Below, in pieces: positions 11,101-22,466 of a stretch of 64,000 nucleotides of DNA; the stretch's first letter is position 1; every line of letters begins with the position of its first letter. This stretch comes from Agromyces protaetiae (GTDB lineage Bacteria; Actinomycetota; Actinomycetes; Actinomycetales; Microbacteriaceae). The notes beneath the pieces were generated by a model. It saw nothing but the letters and a program-made list of their open reading frames with translations, did no database searches and was not told where the DNA came from. The stretch covers positions 2,604,001 to 2,668,000 of the forward strand of contig NZ_CP035491.1 in NCBI RefSeq assembly GCF_004135405.1. The letters are read 5' to 3'. The translations under genes were made by a program, and so were the position numbers.

Positions 11101-11431
11101 GTCGGTGCTCGGTCTCCTCGCCGACGGCGGCTTCGTGCTGCTCGACACGGCGACGACGCCCGAGCTCGAGGCGGAAGGCATCGCACGCGACCTCATCCGC
11201 GCCGTGCAAGACGCGCGGAAGGCCGCGGGCCTCGAGGTCGGCGACCGCATCTCATTGACGCTCGCACTCGACGCCGACTCGCTCGGCGCAGCCGAGTCGT
11301 ATCGCGACCTCATCGCCGGCGAGACGCTCGCGACGACGGTCTCGCTCGGCGAGCTCGGCGTTGACGAGGCATCCGGCCTCCAGCCCCTCGCGGGCGGCAC
11401 ACGCGTGACGATCGGAGTGGAGCGGGCATGA
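8124..11431 (+). CDS. ileS: Isoleucine--tRNA ligase (apparent frameshift)
   Basis: Class I aminoacyl-tRNA synthetase that charges tRNA-Ile in the cytoplasm; 1103 codons once one base is restored. The HIGH-type motif is PHYGH at residues 60-64, the editing domain is complete and the KMSKS loop is [13 protein letters not shown] near residue 655. The GTG start is 5 bases after AAGGAG, the ribosome site controlled by the T-box. At 8413-8415 the run CCC should be CCCC: the first segment ends WDTHGLP and the second resumes [10 protein letters not shown], an exact family join. As this enzyme is essential, the break is almost certainly a sequence error. The gene overlaps folC by ATGA. Confidence 0.96.
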
Positions 11432-12825
11432 GCGGATTCGACGACCTCGACGGCGACCTCGCCGACCTCGACGACACCGCCGCGCGCGACGCGGCCGACG
11501 CCGTCTATGTCGAACTCCTCTCGCGCATCGGCGAGCAGGCCCCCGAGCACCGACTCGACGCAACCCGGCGCGCGGTCGAACTCCTCGGCGACCCGCACCG
11601 GGCCGCGCCCGTCATCCACCTGACGGGCACGAACGGCAAGACGACGACGGCGCGCGTCATCGAGAGCCTGCTCCGCGCGAGCGGGCTTCGCACGGGCCTC
11701 CTGACGAGCCCCCACCTCGAGCGGTTCACCGAGCGCATCCAGGTCGACGGGCTCCCCGTCGCCGACGCCGACGTCGCCCGCATCTGGGATGAGATCGCGC
11801 CCTACGTCGGCATCGTCGACGCCGAACTCGAGGCGAAGGGCGAAGCCCGGCTGACGTTCTTCGAGGCGCTCACGGTACTCGCATTCGCGGTGTTCGCCGA
11901 CGCCCCCGTCGACGTCGTCGTGCTCGAGGTCGGCATGGGCGGCGAGTGGGACTCGACGAACGTCGCCGACGGCGAGGTCGCCGTGTTCACGCCCATCGCA
12001 CTCGACCATGTTCCGCGGCTCGGAACGACGATCGCCGAGATCGCCCGCACCAAGGCGGGCATCATCAAGCCCGGGGCATCCGTCGTCACCGCGTTCCAAG
12101 CGCCCGAGGCGCTCGCCGTCCTGAGCGAGGTCGCGACCGCGACCGACGCGAGCCTCGCGATCGAGGGCGGCGCGTTCGCCGTGCTCGAAAGCACGGTCGC
12201 GGTCGGCGGGCAGGTCGTGTCGGTGCGCGGGCTCGCGGGGGAGTATCGGGATGTCCCGCTGCCGCTCTTCGGCCGCTACCAGGCCGACAACGCGGCCCTC
12301 GCGATCGCCGCCGTCGAGTCGTTCCTGGGCGGCGGCACCGTGCCGCTCGCCGACGACGTCGTTCAGGAGGGGCTCGCGGGCGCGACATCGCCCGGGCGCC
12401 TCCAGCGGATCGCGAGCGAGCCGACGATCATCGTCGACGCCGCCCACAACCCGCACGGCGCAGAGTCGCTCGTCGCCGCCCTCGACGAGTACTTCGACTT
12501 CGCCGAGCTGGTCATCGTGCTCGGCGTCCTCGGCGACAAGGACGCCGAGGGCATCGTGCGGGCGCTTGCGGCGACCGACGCGCGCTTCCTCGTGACGCAG
12601 TCGGCCTCCGACCGGGCGGTTCCGGCCGCGCGTCTGGCGCAGCTCGTGGCATCCGTCGTCGGCTCCGAGCGCGTGCAAGAGCTCGACCGTCTTGAAGACG
12701 CTCTCGAGGCCGCGCGCGACTGGGCGGGCGAAGAGCCGGGGCGCGGCGTCGTCGTGACCGGCTCGATCACCCTCGTCGGCGACGCCCTCGCCTACGCGGG
12801 TGACCGCGGATGGGGCCGCGCGTGA
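11428..12825 (+). CDS. folC: Bifunctional folylpolyglutamate synthase/dihydrofolate synthase
   Basis: ATP-dependent ligase adding glutamate to dihydropteroate and folates in the cytoplasm, 465 residues, normal for the family. The P-loop [19 protein letters not shown] is near residues 62-80, followed by [15 protein letters not shown] and the Mur-ligase-type [13 protein letters not shown]. The C-terminal glutamate ligase domain starts with [15 protein letters not shown]. The start ATG overlaps the ileS stop, and the stop overlaps the DUF4233 GTG, so it is translationally linked to both. The N-terminal 15 residues are rich in Asp and Leu and look like a lineage-specific extension. Confidence 0.96.
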   Translation: MSGFDDLDGDLADLDDTAARDAADAVYVELLSRIGEQAPEHRLDATRRAVELLGDPHRAAPVIHLTGTNGKTTTARVIESLLRASGLRTGLLTSPHLERFTERIQVDGLPVADADVARIWDEIAPYVGIVDAELEAKGEARLTFFEALTVLAFAVFADAPVDVVVLEVGMGGEWDSTNVADGEVAVFTPIALDHVPRLGTTIAEIARTKAGIIKPGASVVTAFQAPEALAVLSEVATATDASLAIEGGAFAVLESTVAVGGQVVSVRGLAGEYRDVPLPLFGRYQADNAALAIAAVESFLGGGTVPLADDVVQEGLAGATSPGRLQRIASEPTIIVDAAHNPHGAESLVAALDEYFDFAELVIVLGVLGDKDAEGIVRALAATDARFLVTQSASDRAVPAARLAQLVASVVGSERVQELDRLEDALEAARDWAGEEPGRGVVVTGSITLVGDALAYAGDRGWGRA

Positions 12826-13205
12826 ACCGCGGGTCGGTGCAGGCGAGCCTCGCCTCGATCGTGCTCGCGTTCGAGGCGATCGTGATCTTCCTCGCCGCGC
12901 TCGTCCTGTGGGGCCTCACCGTCGACGGCGACACGCCGTTCGGCCTGCCCCGTTGGTCGCTTCTCGTCGCGGGCGGCATCGTCCTCGTCCTCCTCGTCGC
13001 GACGATCGCGCTCCTGCGCCACCGGTGGGCCTTCTGGCTCGGCTGGGCCGTGCAGGGGCTCGTGTTCGTCTCCGGCATCCTCAACCCGGCGATGTTCATC
13101 GTCGGGGCGCTGTTCGGCGTCATGTGGGCCTACTGCATGATCGTCGGCGCGCGAATCGATCGAGAGAAGGCCGCCCACGAGGCGGCCGGAAAGGAATCGG
13201 CATGA
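12822..13205 (+). CDS. DUF4233 membrane protein
   Basis: Small integral membrane protein of 127 residues with about four hydrophobic segments (LASIVLAFEAIVIFLAALVL, LLVAGGIVLVLLVATIALL, and two more) and a charged C-terminus. It matches the actinobacterial DUF4233 family, typically found between folC and ndk as here; its function is unknown. I chose GTG at 12822 because it overlaps the folC stop as GTGA and yields the usual short N-terminus before ASLASIVLAFEA; ATG at 12810 would add four residues. The stop overlaps the ndk ATG. Confidence 0.85.
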   Translation: MNRGSVQASLASIVLAFEAIVIFLAALVLWGLTVDGDTPFGLPRWSLLVAGGIVLVLLVATIALLRHRWAFWLGWAVQGLVFVSGILNPAMFIVGALFGVMWAYCMIVGARIDREKAAHEAAGKESA

Positions 13206-13624
13206 CCACCGCCATCGAAGAGACCCTCGTCCTCGTCAAGCCCGACGGCGTCGCGCGCAACCTCACCGGCGAGATCCTCCGCCGCATCGAGGCGAAGGGC
13301 TACTCGCTCGTCGACCTGAAGCTCGTGCAGGCAGATCGCGACCTCCTCGCGAAGCATTACGCCGAGCACGAGGGCAAGCCGTTCTACGAGCCGCTCGTCG
13401 AGTTCATGGAGTCGGGACCGGTCGTCGCGATGCGCATCGCCGGCAATCGCGTCATCGAGGGCTTCCGTTCGCTCGCGGGCGCGACCGACCCGACGACAGC
13501 CGCTCCCGGCACGATCCGCGGCGACTTCGGCCGCGATTGGGGCCTCAAGGTTCAGCAGAACCTCGTGCACGGGTCCGACTCGGTCGAATCGGCCGAGCGC
13601 GAACTCGCGCTCTGGTTCGCCTGA
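13202..13624 (+). CDS. ndk: Nucleoside-diphosphate kinase
   Basis: Transfers the terminal phosphate from ATP to other nucleoside diphosphates through a phosphohistidine, balancing NTP and dNTP pools. The 140-residue protein is full length. The N-terminus reads ETLVLVKPDGVARNL, and the active-site histidine lies in NLVHGSDS near residue 122. The ATG overlaps the DUF4233 stop (ATGA), closing the ileS-folC-DUF4233-ndk operon. A GC-rich hairpin follows at 13661. Confidence 0.97.
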   Translation: MTTAIEETLVLVKPDGVARNLTGEILRRIEAKGYSLVDLKLVQADRDLLAKHYAEHEGKPFYEPLVEFMESGPVVAMRIAGNRVIEGFRSLAGATDPTTAAPGTIRGDFGRDWGLKVQQNLVHGSDSVESAERELALWFA

Positions 13625-13660
13625 GCGGCGCCCGGCGGCGCTTCTGCCGTGATGATCGAG

Positions 13661-13686
13661 GGCCGGTCCCGTACTGGGGGCCGGCC
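13661..13686. terminator. Hairpin between convergent ndk and VKOR genes
   Basis: GGCCGG-T-CCC pairs with GGG-G-CCGGCC around a six-base loop (GTACTG), giving about ten stacked pairs. It sits 36 bases after the ndk stop and 38 bases from the VKOR stop, so it can serve both strands. The following T-tract is weak, as is common in this GC range. Confidence 0.6.
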
Positions 13687-13723
13687 TTCGCCGTTTCATC
13701 GCGCGCGAGCGGGTCGCCCGCGA

Positions 13724-14350
13724 TCACCCGAACGCGTGCTGGAGATCGAGGAGCACTCGCGGGATCGCGTTCATCTGCACCTGAGCGAGCAGGATCACGA
13801 CGACGTAGCAGACGAGCGTGATGACGGTGATCCACCCGAACCACGCGCCCGCGAGTCGTCGCACGCGGGTCGAGGCGGGAATGCGCCCCTCGCGGAGGTT
13901 GTCGAGTGTCACAGCCCAGAAGGTCGGAATGGTGACGGCCCACGTGAGCATGCACCAGGGGCACAGCACGTCGAGGACGTAGACCGACTGCGCGATGAGC
14001 CAGCCGACGAAGATCAGGGCGCCGAAGACACCGATGTTGAGGCCGATCCAGATCCAGCGCGGGAATCGCACGCCCGAGATGAGTGCGACGGCGATCGTGA
14101 TGACGACGGGCCAGGCCATCATGCCGATGAAGGGGTTCGGGAAGCCGAAGACCGATCCCTGCCACGACGCGAGATTGGTGCTGCAGCCGACGAGAACGCC
14201 GACGTTGCACGAGGGCACGTGCGACGGGTCGGCGAGCGTGAGCACCTTCTCGAGTGAGAGTTCGAACGCCGCGAGGAGCCCGAGGGCGCCCGCGACGAGC
14301 AGGAAGATCCCGAGGGCGCGCTTGCGTTCGGGTGCGGGGGAGTCGACCAT
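13724..14350 (-). CDS. Vitamin K epoxide reductase family protein
   Basis: Integral membrane thiol oxidoreductase of 208 residues. Actinobacterial VKOR homologues reoxidise DsbA-like proteins using menaquinone. The loop cysteines are visible (SCNVGVLVGCS, about residues 44-53) together with the active-site CPWC near residue 127, and four to five membrane helices surround them. No thioredoxin domain is fused and no DsbA gene is nearby. A -10-like CATAAT ends exactly 6 bases before the ATG, so the message is probably leaderless; this hexamer abuts the 26-bp dyad at 14360. Confidence 0.92.
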   Translation of the reverse strand: MVDSPAPERKRALGIFLLVAGALGLLAAFELSLEKVLTLADPSHVPSCNVGVLVGCSTNLASWQGSVFGFPNPFIGMMAWPVVITIAVALISGVRFPRWIWIGLNIGVFGALIFVGWLIAQSVYVLDVLCPWCMLTWAVTIPTFWAVTLDNLREGRIPASTRVRRLAGAWFGWITVITLVCYVVVILLAQVQMNAIPRVLLDLQHAFG

Positions 14351-14359
14351 GCTCGGATT

Positions 14360-14385
14360 ATGGCACGCCCTATCCGGCGTGCCAT
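14360..14385. promoter_or_regulatory. 26-bp dyad between divergent VKOR and RNase E genes
   Basis: ATGGCACGCC and GGCGTGCCAT form perfect 10-base arms around CTATCC. The left arm overlaps the VKOR -10 hexamer (CATAAT, minus strand, 14357-14362). The right arm falls where the -35 of a plus-strand GATAAT promoter (14398-14403) would be. A single repressor bound here could control both genes; this is inference from position and symmetry. Confidence 0.5.
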
Positions 14386-14397
14386 GTGCAAGCATGC

Positions 14398-14629
14398 GAT
14401 AATCGAATGAGTCGTCCGGGCCGCGCCCGGCACGGCGCAGACGAAAGCTTTGAGGATGCGACGCATCCGTACTGCGGTGAAGGCACCGCAACGCACGTGA
14501 CAAGTGGAGCGAGCGGTCCATGATCGCTCGCAGATGAAGGTTCGGCGATGCAGCGCGAAGCGCAGCATCGCTCCGAGGATTTCCGGGAGGATGGCGCGGC
14601 CATCGAAACCGGCTAGGAGTGCACCAGAG
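14398..14629 (+). promoter_or_regulatory. Promoter -10 and long structured 5' leader of the RNase E/G gene
   Basis: A GATAAT hexamer at 14398-14403 is followed by roughly 220 bases before the rne ATG. The leader holds several inverted repeats: GGATGCG-A-CGCATCC at 14454-14468 (7-base arms), GAGCGA...TCGCTC near 14508-14532, and GATGC-A-GCGC-GAA-GCGC-A-GCATC near 14547-14569. In E. coli the rne leader folds and is cleaved by RNase E for autoregulation; a similar role here is a hypothesis. No open reading frame of substance occupies the stretch. Confidence 0.45.
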
Positions 14630-17356
14630 ATGGTGGAAGGCAACGACCAGCAGAGAAACGACACCGGCGAAGACGCCACGGGCGGCAAGCGACGCGGCGG
14701 GCTCTTCGGCTCACGGCGATCGCGCGGCCGCCGGGTGCAGGTGATCCCGAGCACTGCGACGGAGGTCACGGGGGAGACCGATGCCGCGGCTGCGCCGATT
14801 CCCGTCGAGGCGACGTCGGCTGACGAAGCGGTGACCGTCGAAGACACGACGGCGACGCCCGAGGCAGCCGCGACCGTCGAGAACGAGTCCGCCGAGACAT
14901 CCGAGTCCGACGACGACGGTGTCGCTCAGACGGAGGAGCCCGCCGTCGAGGCCGCGCTCGACCCGATCTTCGAACCCATTCCGGCGGGTCTCACGACGAC
15001 CGCGCTCATCTTCCGCGCGCCGCCCGTGCTCATCGTGCCCGACCGGCCTGAACGACCCGAGCGCGGCGAGCGCCCCGAGCCGGCCGGCGAGGCCGGGTCG
15101 ACCGTGCGTCGTCGCGCCCGTCGCCGCTCCGGCGAAGAGGGGGGCCCGACGGGCGACGAACCCGCCAACACGATCGTCAAGGTCCGGACGCCGCGCGAGC
15201 CCGAGCTCATCACCGAGCCGCAGCGAGTCAAGGGCTCGACGCGACTCGAGGCCAAGAAGCAGCGCCGTCGCGACGGCCGCGACGCGGGCCGCCGACGCGC
15301 GGTCATCACCGAGGCCGAGTTCCTCGCGCGTCGCGAGGCCGTCGACCGCGAGATGGTCGTCCGCCAGAAGAACGGTCGCATCCAGATCGGCGTGCTCGAA
15401 GACAACGTGCTCGTCGAGCACTACGTCGCGCGCAATCAAGACGCCTCGCTCATCGGCAACGTCTATCTCGGCCGCGTGCAGAACGTCCTTCCGAGCATGG
15501 AGGCCGCGTTCGTCGACATCGGCCGCGGCCGCAACGCCGTGCTCTACTCGGGCGAGGTCGACTGGGACGCCGCCGCCGAGAACGGCGAGAAGAACCAGCC
15601 GCGCCGCATCGAGCTCGCGTTGAAGCCGGGCGACCGTGTACTCGTCCAGGTCACGAAGGACCCCGTCGGCCACAAGGGCGCACGTCTCACGAGCCAGGTC
15701 TCGCTGCCCGGCCGCTACCTCGTGTACGTGCCCAACGGGTCGATGAACGGCATCAGCCGCAAGCTCCCCGACACCGAGCGCGCGCGCCTGAAGAAGATCC
15801 TCAAAGAGGTCCTGCCCGAGAACCAGGGCGTCATCGTGCGCACCGCGGCCGAGGGGGCGACCGAAGAGCAGCTCACGCTCGACGTCAATCGCCTCATCGC
15901 GCAGTGGAGCGACATCTCTGCGCAGCTCGAGAAGGTGCAGGCGCCCGCACTCCTGCACTCCGAGCCCGACCTGCTCGTCAAGATCGTCCGCGACGTCTTC
16001 AACGAGGACTTCCAGAAGATGATCATCGAGGGCGACGAGGCGCGCGAGACGATCGAGCGCTACCTCCGCGCCGTCGCGCCCGACCTGCTCGAGCGAGTCG
16101 AGGCGTACACCGGCGAGCGCGACTCGTTCGACGAGTTCCGCATCACCGAGCAGATCGAGAAGGCCCTCGACCGCAAGGTCTGGCTGCCGTCGGGCGGCTC
16201 GCTCGTCATCGACCGCACCGAGGCCATGACGGTCGTCGACGTCAACACGGGCAAGTTCGTCGGCTCGGGCGGCAACCTCGAAGAGACCGTCACGAAGAAC
16301 AACCTCGAGGCCGCTGAAGAGATCGTGCGCCAACTGCGCTTGCGCGACATCGGCGGCATCATCGTCGTCGACTTCATCGACATGGTGCTCGAGTCCAACC
16401 GCGACCTCGTGCTGCGCCGTCTCGTCGAGTGCCTGAGCCGCGACCGCACGAAGCACCAGGTCGCCGAGGTCACCTCGCTCGGCCTCGTGCAGATGACGCG
16501 CAAGAAGCTCGGCCTCGGCCTCCTCGAGTCGTTCAGCGAGCCGTGCGAGGTCTGCGCAGGTCGCGGCATCATCGTGCACCACGAGCCCATCGCCCGTCAC
16601 CGCGCTCCCGCGCAGCCCGTCGAGCGCCGTCGTCAGCGCGGCGGCCAGCAGAACCAGCCGGCGCAGCAGCAGGCGCAGTCCGAGCCCGCGAAGGCGCACG
16701 CCGGTGCGCACGAGATCACCGAGGACGTCAAGCACGCCCTCGCGCAGATCGCCGCCTCGACGATCGCGCACGGTCACGACCAGCCCAAGGGCGAGAACGG
16801 CCAGGCGGATGTCTCGGCCGACGCGCCTGCCGAGGGTGCGGCCGAGCAGGGCGCCTCCGGCGCCCAGCAGGGCGAGCCCGGCGAGGGACGCAGCCGGAAC
16901 CGGCGCGGCCGTCGCCGGTCGTCGCGCGGAGGGTCGAACGGCGAGGCGCGCGGGGAAGCGCAGCAGGCCGAGACGACCGAAGCGTCGTCCGAAGCGGAAC
17001 CGACCGAGGTCGAGGTCGACGAGACGGTCGTGGCCGTGGGCGTCGCGATCGAGTCCGACACGACCGAAGCCGTCGTCGATCCGTCCGAGACGGTCGAGTC
17101 CGGCGCCGCGATCCCGCTCCTCGAACTGCCGCTCGGCGACCTGCCCGAACCTCGTGAGCGCACGCGCCCGGTCGCAGCCGACACCGAGCACCTGCTCGAC
17201 TCGGTGCTCGACGCGCTGCCGCCCTCGAAGCCCGTCGGTTCGGGTCGCAGTCGAAGCCGTCGTGTTTCGACGGCTGCCCTCAGCCCGTCGGAGGGCGCGC
17301 CGGTCATCGTGCGTGTCGACGGCGAGCAGCCGCCGGCCGACGACTCGCAGTCCTAA
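14630..17356 (+). CDS. rne: Ribonuclease E/G family endoribonuclease
   Basis: Single-strand endoribonuclease of rRNA and tRNA processing and mRNA decay, 908 residues. Residues 1 to about 230 are an acidic, low-complexity extension ending in a basic patch. The catalytic core follows: S1-like RNA-binding part (IGNVYLGRVQNVLPSMEAAFVDIG), the 5'-sensor and DNase I-like fold with acidic residues in MTVVDVNTGKFVG and VVDFIDM, and the zinc-link CEVCAGRG near residue 640. The C-terminus is a disordered Arg/Gln/Glu-rich tail, as in actinobacterial RNase E. The ATG lies 10 bases after AGGAG. The stop overlaps the convergent DUF4031 gene by four bases. Confidence 0.95.
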   Translation: MVEGNDQQRNDTGEDATGGKRRGGLFGSRRSRGRRVQVIPSTATEVTGETDAAAAPIPVEATSADEAVTVEDTTATPEAAATVENESAETSESDDDGVAQTEEPAVEAALDPIFEPIPAGLTTTALIFRAPPVLIVPDRPERPERGERPEPAGEAGSTVRRRARRRSGEEGGPTGDEPANTIVKVRTPREPELITEPQRVKGSTRLEAKKQRRRDGRDAGRRRAVITEAEFLARREAVDREMVVRQKNGRIQIGVLEDNVLVEHYVARNQDASLIGNVYLGRVQNVLPSMEAAFVDIGRGRNAVLYSGEVDWDAAAENGEKNQPRRIELALKPGDRVLVQVTKDPVGHKGARLTSQVSLPGRYLVYVPNGSMNGISRKLPDTERARLKKILKEVLPENQGVIVRTAAEGATEEQLTLDVNRLIAQWSDISAQLEKVQAPALLHSEPDLLVKIVRDVFNEDFQKMIIEGDEARETIERYLRAVAPDLLERVEAYTGERDSFDEFRITEQIEKALDRKVWLPSGGSLVIDRTEAMTVVDVNTGKFVGSGGNLEETVTKNNLEAAEEIVRQLRLRDIGGIIVVDFIDMVLESNRDLVLRRLVECLSRDRTKHQVAEVTSLGLVQMTRKKLGLGLLESFSEPCEVCAGRGIIVHHEPIARHRAPAQPVERRRQRGGQQNQPAQQQAQSEPAKAHAGAHEITEDVKHALAQIAASTIAHGHDQPKGENGQADVSADAPAEGAAEQGASGAQQGEPGEGRSRNRRGRRRSSRGGSNGEARGEAQQAETTEASSEAEPTEVEVDETVVAVGVAIESDTTEAVVDPSETVESGAAIPLLELPLGDLPEPRERTRPVAADTEHLLDSVLDALPPSKPVGSGRSRSRRVSTAALSPSEGAPVIVRVDGEQPPADDSQS

Positions 17357-17661
17357 GCGCGATCCGGGCCCGTCGCGCGCAACTGCTCGCGGCGGGCCTG
17401 GCGCTCGCGCGTTGGAACCCGGAGTCCGCTGTGAATCAGCCTGCGGGCGAGTTCCTTGCCCTCGACCGGGGTCGCGCCGAGCTCGACCAGCTCGTCGTAC
17501 CGCTCGATCGGCACGTCGTAGTGGTCGAGATCGAACGACCTCGGCGGAAGCCCCGCCCGTTCGGCGAACTCGTGGAGTTCGGCGAGCGACGAGTCGCTCA
17601 CGAGGTGGCCCCATACCGTGCCGTGCTTCGGCCAGAGGGGCGGGTCGATGAGCACCGTCAT
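17353..17661 (-). CDS. DUF4031 domain protein
   Basis: Small cytoplasmic protein of 102 residues of the DUF4031 family, with the characteristic start TVLIDPPLWPKHGTVWGHL and the basic tail ARRLIHSGLRVPTR. The biochemical function is unknown. A TAGAAT hexamer ends 6 bases before the ATG, suggesting a leaderless transcript. The gene is convergent with rne and the two coding regions overlap by four bases, leaving no room for a separate terminator. Confidence 0.85.
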   Translation of the reverse strand: MTVLIDPPLWPKHGTVWGHLVSDSSLAELHEFAERAGLPPRSFDLDHYDVPIERYDELVELGATPVEGKELARRLIHSGLRVPTRERQARREQLRATGPDRA

Positions 17662-17710
17662 GTCCGAATTCTAGGCAGGGAGGGCCGTGCGACTCGCCGG
17701 TGGCGCGCGT

Positions 17711-17739
17711 TTGACCGGCTCAGAAGCATCCGGTAAACT
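17711..17739 (+). promoter_or_regulatory. Housekeeping-sigma promoter of rplU-rpmA
   Basis: TTGACC at 17711-17716 and TAAACT at 17734-17739 are separated by 17 bases, an excellent match to the primary sigma consensus and the best promoter in the window. It is followed by a leader of about 135 bases before the rplU GTG, long enough for ribosomal-protein autoregulation; I saw no fold I could name there. Confidence 0.82.
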
Positions 17740-17879
17740 CGACCGTTGGTGCCGCCGCTTATCCCGGCGTGCACGCACAGTTTTCTGGCAGTGACGACCC
17801 TCCTTCCCGCTGGGGTCATCCGCGCAGTGACACCCCATCATCAGTCGGAGCACGGGCTCCCCAGAGATAGGTACGACAA

Positions 17880-18188
17880 GTGGTTTACGCAGTAGTGCGC
17901 TCCGGCGGTCGACAGGAGAAGGTCGAAGTCGGCACCATCGTGACGATGGACCGCATCAAGGCAGGCAAGGACGGCAAGGTCGAACTCACGCCGGTCCTCC
18001 TCGTCGACGGCGACAAGATCACGTCCGACGCGGCGTCGCTCGCCAAGGTCAAGGTCACGGCCGAGGTCCTCGGTGACCTCCGCGGTCCGAAGATCGTCAT
18101 CCAGAAGTTCAAGAACAAGACCGGCTACAAGAAGCGTCAGGGCCACCGTCAGGAGCTCACGCGCGTCAAGGTCACCGGCATCAAGTAA
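17880..18188 (+). CDS. rplU: 50S ribosomal protein L21
   Basis: Large-subunit ribosomal protein of 102 residues that binds 23S rRNA. The family pattern is complete: [16 protein letters not shown] at the N-terminus and [21 protein letters not shown] near the C-terminus. It starts with GTG. Together with rpmA it forms the usual two-gene operon, driven by the strong promoter at 17711. Confidence 0.98.
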   Translation: MVYAVVRSGGRQEKVEVGTIVTMDRIKAGKDGKVELTPVLLVDGDKITSDAASLAKVKVTAEVLGDLRGPKIVIQKFKNKTGYKKRQGHRQELTRVKVTGIK

Positions 18189-18209
18189 CGGCCAAGAGGA
18201 GAGACAGCC

Positions 18210-18467
18210 ATGGCACACAAAAAGGGAGCGAGCTCTACTCGCAACGGTCGTGACTCGAACGCCCAGCGCCTCGGCGTGAAGCGCTTCGGCGGTCAGGTCG
18301 TCAAGGCCGGCGAGATCCTCGTCCGTCAGCGCGGCACGCACTTCCACCCCGGCGCAGGCGTCGGTCGTGGCGGCGACGACACGCTGTTCGCCCTCGAGGC
18401 GGGCGCGGTCGAGTTCGGCGCGAAGGGCGGCCGCAAGGTCGTCAACATCGTGGCGGTCGGCGAGTAA
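18210..18467 (+). CDS. rpmA: 50S ribosomal protein L27
   Basis: Large-subunit protein of 85 residues whose N-terminus reaches the peptidyl-transferase centre. The sequence [20 protein letters not shown] is typical, without the N-terminal cleaved extension found in Firmicutes. The ATG follows AGGAGAG, a strong ribosome site, 21 bases after the rplU stop. Confidence 0.98.
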   Translation: MAHKKGASSTRNGRDSNAQRLGVKRFGGQVVKAGEILVRQRGTHFHPGAGVGRGGDDTLFALEAGAVEFGAKGGRKVVNIVAVGE

Positions 18468-18484
18468 TCCGATCGACGTTTCTC

Positions 18485-18512
18485 GTGAGGGCGGGCTTCG
18501 GCTCGCCCTCAC
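18485..18512 (+). terminator. Strong hairpin with UUCG loop after rpmA
   Basis: GTGAGGGCGGGC pairs with GCTCGCCCTCAC (11 of 12 canonical) around a TTCG loop, 17 bases after the rpmA stop. There is no long T-tract (ACGTGTTTCC follows), so it may attenuate transcription into obg or stabilise the rpmA 3' end rather than stop transcription completely. Confidence 0.7.
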
Positions 18513-18526
18513 GTGTTTCCATCTGA

Positions 18527-20895
<2,369 letters not shown>

Positions 20896-20904
20896 GCTTG
20901 GGGC

Positions 20905-22173
20905 ATGGCGCACCCCGAACTCGATCCCGACGTCCTCGACGCCCGTCTGGCCGCTGCCAAAGAGGCGTCGCGTCGCCTGGCGACTGCGACGACGGCCGAG
21001 AAGGATGCCGCGCTCGCGCATGTGTCCCGGCTCCTCCGGGAGCGCACCGACGAGATCGTCGCGGCGAACCTCCGCGATCTCGACGCCGGTCGCGCCTCCG
21101 GCCTCGCCGACGGGCTCCTCGATCGTCTGACGCTCGACGAGCGGCGTATCGCCGCCCTCGCCGACGCCGTGCTCGAAGTCGTCGCGCTCGACGACCCCGT
21201 CGGGCAGACGGTGTCGGGCCGAACCCTGCCGAGCGGGGTGCGGATCGACCAGCTCCGCGTGCCGCTCGGCGTCGTCGGCGCGATCTACGAGGCGCGCCCG
21301 AACGTCACCGTCGACATCGCCTCGCTTGCGCTCAAGAGCGGCAACGCGGTCGTCCTGCGCGGCGGCACGGCGGCCGAGCAGACCAACGACGTCCTTCGGG
21401 CCGTTCTGCGTGCCGCGTTCGAAGCCGCGGGACTTCCCGGCGACGCCGTGCAGACCGTCGATGACTACGGGCGGGCGGGCGCGCGACACCTCATGCAGGC
21501 GCGTGACTACGTCGACGTGCTCATCCCGCGGGGGAGCGCAGCACTCATCCGTGCGGTCGTCGACGAGGCGAAGGTACCCGTCATCGAGACCGGCGCGGGC
21601 GTCGTGCACATGTTCCTCGACGAGAGCGCCCGCGAAGACTGGGCGGTCGAACTCGTCCACAACGCCAAGGTGCAGCGCCCGAGCGTGTGCAACGCGCTCG
21701 AGACCTTGCTCGTGCACCGGGCCGCCGCCGAGCGGCTCCTGCCTGCCGTGCTCGACCGGCTCGAGGCATCCGGTGTCACGGTGCACGGCGACGAACGTGT
21801 TCGTGCCATCCGTCCCGACATCGCGCCCGTCACCGACGAAGACTTCGCGACCGAGCACATGAGCCTCGACCTCTCGGTCGGCATCGTCGACTCGCTCGAC
21901 GACGCGCTTGCGCACATCCGCCGGTTCTCGACGAAGCACACCGAGTCGATCGTGACGAACGACCTCTCGAACGCGGAGCGGTTCCTCAACGAGGTCGACT
22001 CGGCTGCCGTCATGGTCAACGCGTCGACCCGGTTCACCGACGGCGGCGAGTTCGGATTCGGCGCCGAGGTCGGCATCTCCACGCAGAAGCTGCACGCGCG
22101 CGGTCCCATGGGGCTTCCCGAGCTCACGAGCACGAAGTGGATCGTGCGCGGCGCCGGTCACGTGCGCGCGTGA
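20905..22173 (+). CDS. proA: Gamma-glutamyl phosphate reductase
   Basis: NADPH-dependent reductase that converts glutamyl 5-phosphate to the semialdehyde in proline synthesis, 422 residues. The aldehyde-dehydrogenase fold shows PLGVVGAIYEARPNVTVD, the catalytic cysteine in RPSVCNALETLLV and the C-terminal GEFGFGAEVGISTQKLHARGPMG pattern. A TAAGCT hexamer (which includes the proB stop) lies 6 bases before the ATG, so an internal leaderless promoter is possible in addition to operon readthrough. Confidence 0.97.
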   Translation: MAHPELDPDVLDARLAAAKEASRRLATATTAEKDAALAHVSRLLRERTDEIVAANLRDLDAGRASGLADGLLDRLTLDERRIAALADAVLEVVALDDPVGQTVSGRTLPSGVRIDQLRVPLGVVGAIYEARPNVTVDIASLALKSGNAVVLRGGTAAEQTNDVLRAVLRAAFEAAGLPGDAVQTVDDYGRAGARHLMQARDYVDVLIPRGSAALIRAVVDEAKVPVIETGAGVVHMFLDESAREDWAVELVHNAKVQRPSVCNALETLLVHRAAAERLLPAVLDRLEASGVTVHGDERVRAIRPDIAPVTDEDFATEHMSLDLSVGIVDSLDDALAHIRRFSTKHTESIVTNDLSNAERFLNEVDSAAVMVNASTRFTDGGEFGFGAEVGISTQKLHARGPMGLPELTSTKWIVRGAGHVRA

Positions 22174-22237
22174 TCTCGCTAGAATGTCCGAAGCGCACGC
22201 TGAGCCCGACGCGGCGCTGAACGAAAGGATCGGCTGA

Positions 22238-22450
22238 ATGAGCCTGGTGACCAGTGTCCTCGCGGAATCGGTGAACGCACGCGAGCTGCCGATCGAGCCG
22301 TTCTTCTACGGCCTTATCGCCTTCGCGATCTTCGTCGCCCTCGGGTTCGTCACCCTTTCGTACCGCGACGTCGCCAACCGTCACCGCGCGAAGGCCGAGG
22401 CTTACGCGGCACGGCACGCGGGCGACGAGCACGGACACGGCGGGCACTGA
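22238..22450 (+). CDS. Small single-pass membrane protein, unknown function
   Basis: A 70-residue protein with one membrane segment ([21 protein letters not shown], about residues 23-43), a basic stretch ([18 protein letters not shown]) and a His-rich end (GDEHGHGGH). The ATG is preceded by AAAGGA at 10 bases. It sits between proA and nadD and probably belongs to the nadD transcript. I do not recognise a named family. The terminal histidines could bind metal, but nothing else supports that. Confidence 0.72.
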   Translation: MSLVTSVLAESVNARELPIEPFFYGLIAFAIFVALGFVTLSYRDVANRHRAKAEAYAARHAGDEHGHGGH

Positions 22451-22466
22451 ACCGGTCGATCGCGCG

